A program made the position numbers and the translations under genes. A stretch of 64,000 nucleotides of DNA, from NCBI GenBank assembly GCA_021234155.1, contig JAJEKV010000005.1, positions 5,809,216 to 5,873,215 on the forward strand, in the 5' to 3' direction. Position 1 is the first letter of the stretch. The number at the start of each line of letters is the position of its first letter. Below are positions 35,111 to 46,597 of the stretch, in pieces. This stretch comes from Isoetes taiwanensis (lineage: Eukaryota; Streptophyta; Lycopodiopsida; Isoetales; Isoetaceae). The notes beneath the pieces are model-generated. The model was not told the origin of the DNA. It saw nothing but the letters and a program-made list of their open reading frames with translations, and did not search any database.

Positions 35111-36497
35111 TCACATAACAATCTATCCCCCCAAAACCCTTGTGTCTTCATCCTTTTCTATTCCATTATGAATGAAGTATTTGATATCCCTCTATTTTTT
35201 GCAAACATGTTTTCTCGTGTTCATGTGTTTCAGCAAAAAATGCTACATTCCACATAGTGTGAACATCTTCCATGGATGCTAGTTTTTTCGTGTCTAACCC
35301 ATTGATGTTCCACGTCCCTACCCTGATGGTTTGCACTTCCTACTCATGGTTCTAGTCTTGCGCCACTACTTTCCCTTTCTTCCAGAATGCCCTTTTTCCT
35401 GCTAGTCTTGCCTCTTTCATCTTTTGAATTTCTATTTTGTGATGTGCATATTGCATTGGTGTCATATCTTCGTTTATCCAAACTTTTAACTCCTTCACAT
35501 TCTTAAGGAGTGCTCGTTTCTGCAACACTACTATTTTATGCTCTTTGTCAACAAATTTTACTATTATATTCCTATCTGCTTCAATAACTCCACTCTGACT
35601 GATTTTCAAGTATTGTGATAGGAAGCCTATTACATCTTCTTTTATTCTTTCATTTTCCTTTTCCGGTAGCCTAGCAATTCTTATGTTCAACTCTCTTTGA
35701 TGTCTTTCCTGTTCATCCTTGATTTCATCAAATCATTCATTTAGTTTTCGGACCACATCTTTCAGAGATCTATTCTCATCTTTTCTATCTCCATCATATT
35801 CCCCATCATATGTATTTGCCTTGATTGTTTCCAACTCTTCTTTCATGAAGATATTCTCTGCCTTCAATTCAAAAATGCGGCCACACATAATTTTTATGGA
35901 CTGCTCCATATTATCCATCATCTTGGTCATCATATTTCTTGTTGCAAACATTTCATTTACTAGTTGGAATATCAATTGTATAAAGTCAGTAATACCTACC
36001 ATATGATGTTGCACTCCCAAACCCTTCTGTGTCCCAGCAAATCCATTATGCATCCCCGCCAAACCATGTTGCATCTCAATCAAACCATGTCCAGGCATCT
36101 AGCAAATCCATTCTGCATCCCCACCAAACCATATTGCATCCCAGCCAAACTATGTGCAGGAATCTGCATTTGCATGGTGGGCATGAAAGGAGCCAAATTA
36201 CCTGTAGGAAAATTTCTGGATAAGGCTGCTTCTGCCTCCGATTGTGTCCCTTTTCTTGGTGTTACAACAACCTTGGCATCTAAAATGGAGCTCGGTGCTA
36301 TTTTCCCTCCCTGTTCCGGTGTTGCGATGGCTTATATAGCCGATTTGTTTTCTATATTTTATTTTCTCACGATTTTGTGGACCCTTCTTTAGTTTTACTA
36401 AGTTTTGCCTTTGCCACAACCCGCATAACCGAGTCGGAATCTGCATTCGATTCTTCCGAAAAAGCTTCCTCAATCATCGAATCAACACTATCCCTTT

Positions 36498-36498
<1 letters not shown>

Positions 36499-36584
<86 letters not shown>
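36499..36584. repeat. (GT)n microsatellite
   Basis: About 43 GT units, directly at the left border of triplicated copy B. Confidence 0.97.
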
Positions 36585-36586
<2 letters not shown>

Positions 36587-38408
36587 TATAGAAATTATGT
36601 TGGAATACATGGTCTTTGTTCTATTTACAGGAGGTCAACTCCCCAAGAACATGATGAAGAGTTTTTACATGGCCATACTGGTGAACTACCTATGGCACAA
36701 CTGCAACTGCATATTAAGTAAGTCTTTCAATTGATATGATTAAACGTCAAGATGATGTGAACTACTAATAGGAATATTCATAAACTTTCTAAGCCGAATA
36801 TTATTAATTGTCATAAAGGTAGACCTTGTGATGCAAGGAGCTAAAAAGCTTTGGTTTAATTTCTACAAGTTTGTCAACTAGAAATTGCACAGTATATGGG
36901 GCCTTAGTTGGGAACATCCCCTTGGCTTCTTGAAAAGAAACCGCCAGGTGAGGCCATATGATGTTAATAAAATGCTAGTGGGCTATGGTTTATGATCTAG
37001 ATATGCTAGTAGTTAAGATTGATGATATAGATAAGCAGAAAGCTGACGATGATGCAACCAGTGCAGATGCTATCGTCAATATAAATATCATGGAAAATAC
37101 AAGGGCATGACGAAATTCAAAGCAAGTCAAACAACCAGGAGCACAACCCTCAGGTTTGACTAGATAATGCTTTGCATCTGATTGATCTAACTGGCCTTAA
37201 ACACAAATAATGATAGGCTTCTCTTAGACCTATGCCTTGTTATGAATATATTTTCCTACTAAGTTTGCAAAGTGCTTAAGAAATGGTAGATCTACAGAAA
37301 AGGTTTACTTATGGTGAACTTCTCACTGTCTACACCTAGATTGAAAAAATCATTATACAATAGCATGGCCCAGTGGACTCTTGTGTATGTACTGTTTCCT
37401 GGCTGCTTTAAGCATCTTAAATAGGTTGAGTACAGGGCTGGTAAATAAAATAGAAATAAGCATTCAGCATGTGTTGGATAGTAAGACAATTTGCTTAAGA
37501 TTATTGAGTATTGACGGTTATGCATGGTTTAACGGATACATATTACTTCAAATTGAGTTGAAGGTGATGGTCACAAGCTTATATTACTATAGATCTTCGT
37601 AAATACATACTGCATGGCAACCTGAATAATGTAAAAAACATAGTCAGGATTTCATAACTGTACAGGCTATTTGCACCTCTTGGATTTCTGCACACTATGT
37701 GTGACCCATATTGAACTACCTGCTCTGTGTAATATTCTGTACTTAGTCTTATTGCAAGGCATTATTTTTGGACTGTTACCAGCTTGTTAGCAATAAGATC
37801 ATTGAGTCTGATGGGCTCTTATAGACAGTATGGATATATATGCTGACCATTCCCCACATTTGTTTGTAAAACAAGCAGGGTGAAGGGGCATAAACCTAGA
37901 AGCTCTTATGACACCTGCTAGTAGCTTAGGATTTTACCTATGTTCTTGGCTAACTGTCCTCTGGTTCTACTGCAGGTAACAGGAACTTCTACTCCCTACT
38001 ATGTTTTGTTCAAGAAATGGAAGATTGACGAAGTTCCGAGTCCAATTCTTGATGATTGGACTTGATCAATTCTCAAAATCTATGCTCTTTCAAAATGTAA
38101 AGCTGAGAGGCTGTTTTTTGACTAAATCCTTTCAGTTAAATATAGCTTATTATAAAGCTAAAATGTAAGTTGAATTGAACATGTTCTCATGTCATATCTA
38201 AAGTTTGCTGCATCATTCTTCACTTTCTGTTAATTTGTCACTATTATTGTCTTCTATATTACTTTTTGGAGTCTTTATTAAATGATAACCAGATCATGGC
38301 TTTGTACTAAATGTCACCAGTTTGGTACTTAGGCTGCTTATTGAATCTGAAGTTTTTCCTTGAAAAGGTTAAATGTAGGATTAAAGTCTGTCTTGACAGA
38401 TTTAAATG
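36585..38408 (+). repeat. Triplicated unit, copy B
   Basis: Near-identical to copies A and C but lacking about 466 bp (junction near 37005). It begins with an exon-like segment (36630-36719) between a TTTACAG acceptor and a GTAAGT donor, reading RRSTPQEHDEEFLHGHTGEL, and ends with the second exon-like segment near 37977-38064, where copy B has changes (GAAGTTCCGAG). It runs uninterrupted through the Helitron site (empty site 38282/38283). Homology to copy C ends at 38408. Confidence 0.85.
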
Positions 38409-38985
38409 TTTTTTGTCTTAATTTTAGTTTATTGGTTATACCAATTACCATGATGCTGGTTATATTACTTGGTGAAAAGCCTTTGGCTTATTACATGATC
38501 TAATGGACATTGGACTGGAATTTATAGGATCAGACAGAGGAGCATTTGCTTAACAACAATAATACGAGGATCGAAGAACTGAATGCTTTCAAATATAACA
38601 GCAGCAACTATGACAGGCCAAATTATGCCATAGAAAATGCTCCGTCATGTATTAAAAGCAAAGAAATAGCAAAAGAATGTTTTGAATGTATATGGCCATT
38701 TGGTGGATAAATATAGCCATTTGGCGTGGATTTCCACAATATCAATATATTTCAAGATATCTGGAAGATTTCTACACGAAGAACTCTCGGAGCACTTTAC
38801 AGAGCCAATGATATGATCAACATCTTAAGCAATATTCTACGAGCTGAATAGGGCAATATAGGTGGGTAGGGTCTGGCAACAAGGTCCTACTCACCTTGTT
38901 GCTTATTTTTCTGCTCAAACTAAGAGTGTCTTTGCCTCTTTTTTTAAATATTTTGGCCCTCCTGACCTACGGTTGGTGGTAGGTT
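38409..38985. other. No gene recognised
   Basis: Probable continuation of the triplicated unit's ancestral flank. It contains a 10-bp hairpin (GCAACAAGGT, 7-nt loop, ACCTTGTTGC) at about 38877-38903. Confidence 0.4.
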
Positions 38986-39080
38986 TTTGGGTTGCCCCTA
39001 AGGGGGCAAGCCCTTGTTGAGGTGGGTTTGTGGCATATTCTAGGCATATGCCAGTATATACCTAGAATATGCCAATGACT
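38986..39080. repeat. TTGCCCC hairpin with GGCATATTCT motif, copy 1
   Basis: A short hairpin TTGCCCC/GGGGCAA (38992-39009), then GGCATATTCTAGGCATATGC. A diverged version in the same orientation is at about 41600-41690. The pair bracket the antiporter fragments and might be decayed LTRs or element ends. Confidence 0.4.
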
Positions 39081-39559
39081 GCTAAAAACCCATTATTGGG
39101 GGTAAATGTTAGGTCATTTCTGTTGCTGAGCAGCCCCTCTGAAACCGGTGAACTGGCTATGGCGTTCTTCATGGGTTCGGCCTCCTCCGATTTTGGGTTC
39201 AAAAACATACTCGCAGGAACCAGAGAAGGTGGTCATGCCAAACAGCTCAGAAATTGTATATGAGGGTACGGTTGGTGCAGAGTACCGGAGAAGACTGGAT
39301 TTATCAAAAGAAGCTTATGGCTTCTCCAGGTCATCTTTCAAAAGGCAGCCCATACCATACCTTTGCTCAACGAATGGAGGTGGACATTCAAGAAGCGGAG
39401 GCCATCTCCGCTGAGGTACGTAGGCATTTCTACTAATCTAGACCCTCTTTTGAAGCAGAACTATGGTGAAGCAGTAACTGATACCAGGGGTTCGGGTCTT
39501 TTAATGATGTCAAAGCATTTGAGCATTCTATGGATCATTAGGAAATGCCAAAGCAGCCG
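39081..39559. other. Unassigned protein-like frames
   Basis: Overlapping plus frames (39148-39440) have protein-like composition, for example SSEIVYEGTVGAEYRRRLDL, but I cannot assign a family. They precede the antiporter fragment. Confidence 0.3.
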
Positions 39560-40690
39560 AAGGGGATATCTCTTTCTTTTGTATGTCTTCTTGCAGCTAT
39601 CCCGAGCCATTGTTGTGATTGTTCTGTACCCTGGTTTAAAATTTTATGGTTATGGATTGAATTGGAAAGAAGCAGTCGTTCTTGTGTGGGCTGGTCTACG
39701 TGGAGCTGTTGCTCTTTCTCTTGCACTTAGTGTTCATGTAAGGTCACATTTAGTTTATTTTTATCGTGAAATTATTCTGATTTTCTTTTTTGAAGCATAT
39801 TTCATGCCTTCATTTGATTTGACATCTTTGTTAACTGTTTCCAGAAATTGCTAGCAAATGTTACCATATCCAAAGAAGACTCGGGCTCTAGTATGGATTT
39901 TGCAATGTTGTGACTTAATTGAGTTTGCTGCACATGTATTTACTTTTCTCTTGCGGTTTGTGTTTTTACAGGAGGGATCATATTTCTAACACTCGATCAT
40001 CAACGGTTCTACTACACAATTCTTGCTTCACCTTTTACGATAGAAAAGGCATGCGAAACAAAGGTTTGCTCTTTTAGATTTTAGAATTGAGATTGACGAG
40101 AATAAGGTGATCTTTAGGAAGAATGAAGAAAGATACAAGAGACGGAAATGCAAGCTAACCAATCGCTAAACAGAGAAACATTTAACATGATCTTGAATAT
40201 GGCATATTGTGATGCATGTCACACCAAGTAGATCACTCAAAGCATGCATAGTAGCATTCCCTTTAAGGAAGAATGAACTAACAGAAATATGAGATGGTAA
40301 CTAGATGCTAACCTTCCCCACGAATCAAACACCGCTTTGTGGGATAGGGCAAGGAGCATGGGATAAAACTTGATGTTTGCTACATGTGGTCTTTGCAGCC
40401 ATGCCAATCTAGTTTCCAAAGGAAAAGGATTTATTGGCAATGCAACAAGCTTATGACATTCGGACCAAGAATTGATCACGATGTAGTGAGTGTCCACTTT
40501 CACAATCTGAATATGGCTCGACCCATTTTCTTTATCTGCAGATGCTTGTTCTGACATGTTAAATGTGAAATGAACAGGGAAAGCCGTTGAAGCATTTGAA
40601 GAACTTGGTCAAGATGAAGAACTTGGTCCCGCCTGCTGATTTGGATGATCATCGAAAATACATCACTGCTTTGAACAGATTTACGAGAAG
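39560..40690 (+). pseudogene. SOS1-like Na+/H+ antiporter fragment
   Basis: Three exon-like pieces in the order of plant SOS1/NHX7. The first (39564-39737) reads GYLFLLYVFLQLSRAIVVIV then YGYGLNWKEAVVLVWAGLRG and AVALSLALSV before a GTAAGG donor; this is the conserved transmembrane block of plasma-membrane antiporters. The second (about 39971-40063) is GGIIFLTL, then after a 1-base frameshift IINGSTTQFLLHLL, then another shift into IEKACETK. The third (about 40580-40680) is KAVEAFEELGQDEELG, then a shift into PADLDDHRKYITALNRF. Frameshifts and missing ends make it a fragment of a formerly spliced gene, not a retrocopy. Confidence 0.75.
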
Positions 40691-40699
40691 ATGTAAGAC

Positions 40700-41599
40700 A
40701 CATGCATCCACACCTTGCGTAAGAAAATGAAGATGCAAAACGGCAAATGCAACTACAAAGACACACCTGCATATGGTTTTAAATGGTACAAATATTATGA
40801 TGTAGAAATCAAGCGCTTTTAGCAGATAAACATTCAGATTTATCCAACACATGTAAAAGATGACCCACCACTCAATAATTTCAATAAATGTTAAAATATC
40901 AAAGCTAAAGGCTACAAAACTCCATTTAACAGTATAAAGAATCTAGATTCCCAACTATTTATCCTGTGATAAGCCAACTAAGGCTGCTGCTATCCAGTAT
41001 AACACAGACGCAGGATGTAGTAGTCTAGATCTATGAGTAGAAGTAGTTAAAAGTCATACCAAGATTTATTTGCCTCTGCTTCATATCGGCCTCTCACTTT
41101 TAAGAGCTGCAAGTTGGTCTCACAATCAAGGCTTACGTTCCTTAGATTGCTTTGATGCTTTGATGACATCCAAGATGTAGACACATTAGGTTATTTTCCT
41201 AAGTATTTTGAAGATAAACGACTCTCCAGATGCAACAACGTGGCACAACCAGATGCAACAGCATGGCACAATGGAAAAAAAGATCTGTGACAATCTTGCA
41301 ACTTTCTATTGTTGAACCCTACCATATGTTTATATAGGATGGAGAACCCTACCATATGTTTATATAGGATGGAGGCATATTGTAAAGTCATGATCATAAA
41401 TCAAGTATTTAATGACTATAGAATAATATTTTAGGGATCAAAAGGGTCAAATTCTTGTTGAAAACAAGAATCAAGTATCAAGTATTGTATTGTTTTGAAG
41501 TAGCATTTTTGATTGATTGTGAATCATGACTTTGAAGTATGATTTAAGCCACTTCACCCTCGAGTCACGGAGGGCAACCCTCCGTGCGCAGCACCTTGT
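40700..41599. other. No gene recognised
   Basis: AT-rich. It contains a 32-bp tandem duplication with ACCCTACCATATGTTTATAT near 41311-41374. Confidence 0.4.
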
Positions 41600-41695
41600 T
41601 TGGATTGCCCCTGTTAAGGGGGCAATTCGTTAGGGGGAGGGTTGGTTTTGGCATATTCTGGCATATCAGGGGTATATCTGATAATCTGACGGCCG
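41600..41695. repeat. TTGCCCC hairpin with GGCATATTCT motif, copy 2
   Basis: GGATTGCCCC, a 6-base loop and GGGGCAATTC, then GGCATATTCTGGCATAT, parallel to the copy at 38986-39080 though diverged. Confidence 0.4.
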
Positions 41696-41699
41696 TCAT

Positions 41700-43320
41700 T
41701 ACTGATTGTTTTTCCGGCGGTGAAAAACTTTTTGGTTTTTTTGCGTATGAATATACGCTAAGGTTTTCCGTGTTTTGGACGCCAAATTATTTTTCCGGCG
41801 ATCGGAAACTCGTTTTTTTTTGTGAAAAACTATTGGTTTTTTTAACCTTTGGGCTAGAGATTCCTTTTTTTAGAATTTATCTTTGGGTTTTTTCACTATC
41901 ACTACCTATATAAGGCAGATACATTTGTTCCCATTAAAAATTTGCTCCTAATATTTCTGGGCTGAGACGAGCCCACAGTTGGCCATGTCTATTTATTTAG
42001 TCCTTTCTAAAATAAGAGGACAAAAAATTATTGCTGCCGCACGTTTTTGTTCTTATCTAGTTTGAACGAATCCGCTCCGTGGAATGCTCTGATCTCCACT
42101 TCCTAGCCGCGTACAGAGGAAGGGGACGACCCTGCTCTAACCAGTGGTCGGATCCCCCTCCCCTCCCCAGGAGCTCCGGCCTCAGCAAAAAAAGGTTTTG
42201 GACATGGCTACTCGGTTGCAAACAGAAATCAAGAGCTGGAGTTAAACTTGTATGGTTGGGCAGTCCCACCTACATATTTCTTCTCGAACGAAAATGGAGT
42301 CTCTGGCATTCCAGATGCGCCGCTGTTGCTGAGGAAAAAATTTTTGTAAGGATCGCAGTTCCCCCAACAGGGCATTGCAACAAATGAAAATTGGTGTTAA
42401 TCCTTGCAGAGGAGCAGCCTTGACGTGGATGCGTTCAAAGCCTATAGGGTCATAACACAAGCAACAAGGCTAGAATGCAACGGCTTTAGATCTGCAGAGT
42501 CTTGGCCAGATTTGGCGACGATCTGCCGCGGGGCTTTGCCGGTTTACACAGTTGCGGGGGATGGTATTTGCGGGGACCTCCATCGCCATAGCCCGGCCTT
42601 TGGGGAAAGAGCTCTGGCGGCAATCTACGCCATAGCCTAGCCTTGCCGAATGGCAAAAATTTGCAAGATTCGCGGGGGCTTCAAGTGATCTACTTTGAAC
42701 TCGCAGGGCCTTAAGAGATTTGCAGGGCTTGAAGCCTTGAAGGGATTTACAGGCATTGCAATGGATCTGCAACACATTTACAGGGGTGAGGTAGGCCACG
42801 TCTTGCCAGCTTCACGGCCTGAAGTTTCCTTCCAAGGAACATGGTCGGGCCCTATTTTACTCCGCCATGCCCTAACTCTCGCAGAGGTACTTCTGTCTGT
42901 AAGCAGGGAAGGTGGGAATTTTGATGAAGGGGATTCCAGGGCCTGCCAGGTTTTTTTTTGGCCCCGAAAGCTTGTGGCTAGGGATTTCTTGCAAAAAACT
43001 GGAGACAAGAGGCAAGGAAAAGAGCAGAAGGCAGTGAAGTGGCTTGACTCGAGTTTGGGTTCGTTGGTCCTGCAGACAGGGATTTGGGTGTTGATTCAGA
43101 AGAAGACAGCATGCGTGTGAATAAGGGAGCCGAACTTATTAGATAGGAGACGGCAAATGCCAATATTGAAAGATTGATCCGAACGAGCTCTTTTGGAGAA
43201 ACATACTGATTCGTTCTCTTTGTTAGTATTGATCCTTTATTGATGCATTGCTATGCCCAGTGCTGACAAATTTTCTTCCACGCAGCGACATTTCTGCAAG
43301 GCTCATGCCGGATGGCCATG
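41700..43320. other. GC-richer region, no gene recognised
   Basis: From about 42050 to 43100 the GC content rises, and overlapping frames of up to 141 codons appear on both strands. None has recognisable motifs. It may be the upstream part of the CBS-PB1 gene or captured 5' sequence. Confidence 0.35.
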
Positions 43321-43334
43321 CACCTGAATGTATT

Positions 43335-44035
43335 TGAACGAATAATTTCGTCTCCAATGCATTTGCTTTTAAATTGAAGGCGTGAAGGGGCGTATCCGTA
43401 GGTTTCAATGTGGTGAGTTATCACAAAGATTTATCCACACAAGTTGTGTAAATTTCATAAATTTCTTTTCGCTTACAGGTGTTCAAAGCCTTTCTGAGCT
43501 TATATCTATCATAAGCAAGGTGTTCAAAGCATTTCTAAGCTTATATCTATTATTAAGCAACGTTTGGAAGATATTGATTCATATCGGATCCCTCAATTGA
43601 TGGTAAGTATCAGTTCACTTCCTGTTGTCATTATTGGTAAATGCAAATCCTAGGTCATTATTAATGGGTCCTTTCTTTTTGAAGTACGAGGATGATGAAG
43701 GTGACCGGTTACGCTTTGCAAGTGATAGTGATCTAATAGATGCTGTAAATTTTGCTAGAGTTTCCGGATAAAAGGTAAAAGAACATGCCATGTTGTCTTT
43801 GTTAAAGTTTGATAGTGTACTGGTTCCGACATTCAAGAATTTGTGTTAAAACTGACTAGTTCCAGTACTGCCAGGGTTTGACGCTTTTGCTAGACAGGTC
43901 AAGATCTGATACTGGGAAGGGAGTTGGTACTAAATTTAAAATGAAGAATAAGGAGGGTTGGGGATCATCATATGGAGTTTCTGTTGCTGCGGCAATGGTT
44001 GGCAAACAGGGGCAGTGAATTACCTTTGGTTACGA
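43335..44035 (+). pseudogene. CBS-PB1 (CBSCBSPB-like) protein fragment, PB1 end
   Basis: Matches the C-terminal part of plant CBS-domain/PB1 proteins in four steps. NAFAFKL then KGRIRRFQCG (about 43352-43411, with a frameshift between) ends at a GTGAGT donor. A second exon (43479-43602) holds VQSISKLISIIKQRLEDID and SYRIPQLM before GTAAGT. A third (about 43685-43769) holds YEDDEGDRLRFASDSDLIDA and VNFARVSG, the PB1 acidic motif, then a premature TAA where relatives have Trp. A last piece (about 43880-44005) has WGSSYGVSVAAAMVG, as in the family's membrane-anchor end. Exon 2 carries a 41-bp tandem duplication that breaks the frame. Confidence 0.65.
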
Positions 44036-44496
44036 CCTTTTATTTGTTCATACTATGCCCACTAACCCCAGAACTCAAATTATTGATGTGAAAGCCTAAG
44101 GCGCTTCTCCTGCAACATCATATTACCTTGATAATTTGTTCTCAAGAACCCACTAGATCATAGCGGAAGAAGGCCGCTACTTTGATCCATATTGTAATGA
44201 CAAAAATTGTATTTGGATGGAAAAATATGTGCACAAAAAACGCAAAAAGTTGCATTAAATTCCGTTGGTGGCAATTTGAGCTATAGAGGGCTGTCTGAAT
44301 TCCACCAATGGCAATTTGAACCAAAAGAAAGCTGTCCATTTCTGATGTATGCAACTATGCGACAACAAGCTTTGAGTTGTTCCTGTAAAGTCAGATGGGA
44401 TTCTGCCAATACTTTAATATGATATTTGTTTTCTTCTGATGTTTCTTAATGCTTTGGATGCAGAACATCATTCCCAGCACAATGCTGCTAAGGTGA

Positions 44497-44742
<246 letters not shown>

Positions 44743-44754
44743 AAAGCTATGTTA

Positions 44755-45614
44755 AAGATAAATGTTCGCCCGCAGACCCTTACGCGGGGTAAGGACCTGG
44801 CGAGCCCCGGCAACATTGCGGGTTCAAGTCCCACCTGTACTTGAGTTGTCATGTTAACAAAAGGGAGAAATCGACAGCAAACGAAATAACAGGAAGCGAA
44901 TGCCATATCTGGAGGAAAAAGGCTTGGGAGGTGATCGAAATAGCAAGGGCGACCACCTTTTTCTCCAACAAAAGGTACGGCTGGGCTTAATCAGGAGTTA
45001 ACGGCCAATTCCGGGAGTCTACAAATACTGGCGGTCTGCAAGAATCCGATAGAGGGACATCATTGGATTTGAATCCGGCTGTGAGATCTCAAGCTTTGTT
45101 TGGCGGCTCCTGCAGAATCCGGCAGCCAACAAACCTTCACCCTCGGCCCGATGAACCGGGTCCACGATCGCCGCTTGCCCAAAGGCGGACTGTGTAACTC
45201 CTTGATCCGCTTACGGATCAGCGGGGGATATCTGGCTTTTCGGTTAAGCCTAAGATTGTATTGAGTTCTATTCCTTGGTGATTGAATTGAGCCCATACTA
45301 TTGTAAGATTGGTTTGATCATAAGCCGAAGGGATAATAAGCTATGATCAATTCCTTTCATTCATTTCCCTTGGAAATTGCCTTAGTTCTTGTCTTGGATC
45401 CGGTTGGGTGGAGACTGGATGCCCAAATCCATTGGTTGTGGAAACCAAAGCTGTTTGTTCTTATCTAAAGATTGTTCCTTCTTGACTTGTCTATACAATT
45501 GTTGTTGCAAGTAGCTACGCCTTTAAGTTTTTCCCTTAAAGTGTCGTCATCGGAGCACAAGATCTTGCAGGAAGACGTGCGCTACAAATCGCCGACGGCA
45601 ACCAAGAAGAGGAC
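44755..45614. other. No gene recognised; possible LTR-like sequence
   Basis: GC-moderate sequence starting with a structured GC-rich patch that includes GGGTTCAAGTCCCACC, similar to a tRNA T-arm or a Pol III B box. I could not complete a tRNA fold. TGTTAACA at 44852 could begin an LTR, but no second copy is in the window. Confidence 0.3.
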
Positions 45615-45875
45615 ATGGCAAACTTGACATTCTGGAAAGAACAAGAACCAATACCAACACTTGCTGGTTCCATCTACAGCGATACAGGCAAAGCATACAA
45701 AGCACTCTTCCGAAATGAACTCCTTGACAAAGCATATGGAATGGACGATGGAGAATTGTATAATGAAATGATGACGTCGCCACTAAAATTCCGTGAACGA
45801 GTATCTCAACAAAATCCAACAGGGATATTCAAAATCAATTGTGCAAACGTAATCATCGAGTACGAAAACAACTAG
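45615..45875 (+). CDS. Hypothetical 86-residue protein
   Basis: An ATG frame with balanced composition, beginning MANLTFWKEQEPIPTLAGS and ending INCANVIIEYENN. There is no signal peptide or transmembrane segment, and I recognise no family. It follows a possible LTR-like region, so it could be a gag-type or transposon accessory protein, but nothing in it shows that. Confidence 0.3.
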   Translation: MANLTFWKEQEPIPTLAGSIYSDTGKAYKALFRNELLDKAYGMDDGELYNEMMTSPLKFRERVSQQNPTGIFKINCANVIIEYENN

Positions 45876-46302
45876 ACAATCAACACTCTGTCTATGAGCT
45901 TTCTGTCTGTTTTAATAATTGTAGAAATCTTTGCTTTTAAAGCAACACTAAACACTTTTATATAAATGATTTACTTTTACGTGATTTTAAAAATTCAAAT
46001 CCCATATGTTACTCATGTTATTCAACACTAAGTCGAACCCTACACCTCAAAGGACTTAACCATTCAACACAAACACATGCTAATAAATAATGTTCAAAAT
46101 CTACATCTAAACATCAAAAAAAAAGTTACGCATCACCCTTAACAAAACAAAAAAAATACACATGAATTGTCAACACGGGATCAGAATAGAAAAACAACAT
46201 CTTCGTGATATTGGCCACTTACCTCTTTGCCTTGCAAAAACAAAGACATATGCAACGAAATGATTCATCCATGTTCCTATACTACTTTCAAAATAATTAA
46301 AT

Positions 46303-46525
46303 AATAGATAGATAGATAGTATTTTAACGTCACACCACTAGGCAGCATCCAACTGGACATGTGACCACACTACATTGCTTTGTTGGGCCCTGCCCCCAAC
46401 CACTTTACATTGCGTCTGTGGGTTTTGACACCCAACAGTTCAAAGTGCGATTCTGGGCGGTCTCAAACTCGAGACCTATAGTTGCTAGACCTAGTGTATT
46501 ACCACTAGACTAAACGACCAGACGC
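46303..46525 (-). mobile_element. tRNA-derived SINE with TATC tail, copy 1
   Basis: On the minus strand the head is tRNA-like, starting GCGTCTGG, with an A box TTAGTCTAGTGG and a B box near GGTCTCGAGTTTGAGACC. Then come about 130 bp of body and the 3' block (CAGTTGGATGC, CCTAGTGGTGTGACGTTAAA) ending in (CTAT)n. Length is about 223 bp. No target duplication was resolved. Confidence 0.8.
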
Positions 46526-46597
46526 ATGAAGATACATTTATAAAGCTTTATTCATAATAGCATTTTGGGGGCAATCCACAGTGCTTTGCACCTTGTT

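Larger units (their letters stand above)
32942..36473 (-). mobile_element. LINE with L1-ORF1-like protein, endonuclease and RT, nested insertions
   Basis: In minus-strand order: a coiled-coil segment (about 36098-35733; NMMTKMMDNMEQSIKIM, ELKAENIFMKEELETIKAN), then an RRM/CTD-like block (35690-35352; NIRIARLPEKENERIKEDVI, IIVKFVDKEHKIVVLQKRA, WINEDMTPMQYAHHKIEIQK) that resembles mammalian L1 ORF1p. Next comes the AP endonuclease (GTWNINGLDTKKLASM near 35300; IFVLGCYFPPRESR at 34640; ERPESDHMHLTIKLE near 34180). The linker with FWNRLKEKSAQ and GLQKLANGKARD (33700-33370) and the RT start with LFALFGDLIKSFDMIRRGNI (about 33060) follow. The reading frames are broken in several places. Two foreign pieces interrupt it, at 33786-33925 and 34728-35110. 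Confidence 0.8.

Noticed and set aside
36377-36734. Cys-Val repeat frames
   Set aside because: Translation of the (GT)n tract.
38877-38903. Second Helitron 3' end (10-bp hairpin)
   Set aside because: No CTRR follows the hairpin within about 12 bases on either strand.
44762-44835. Possible tRNA gene or Pol III promoter
   Set aside because: GGGTTCAAGTCCCACC looks like a T-arm, but no acceptor stem or D-arm pairs convincingly.
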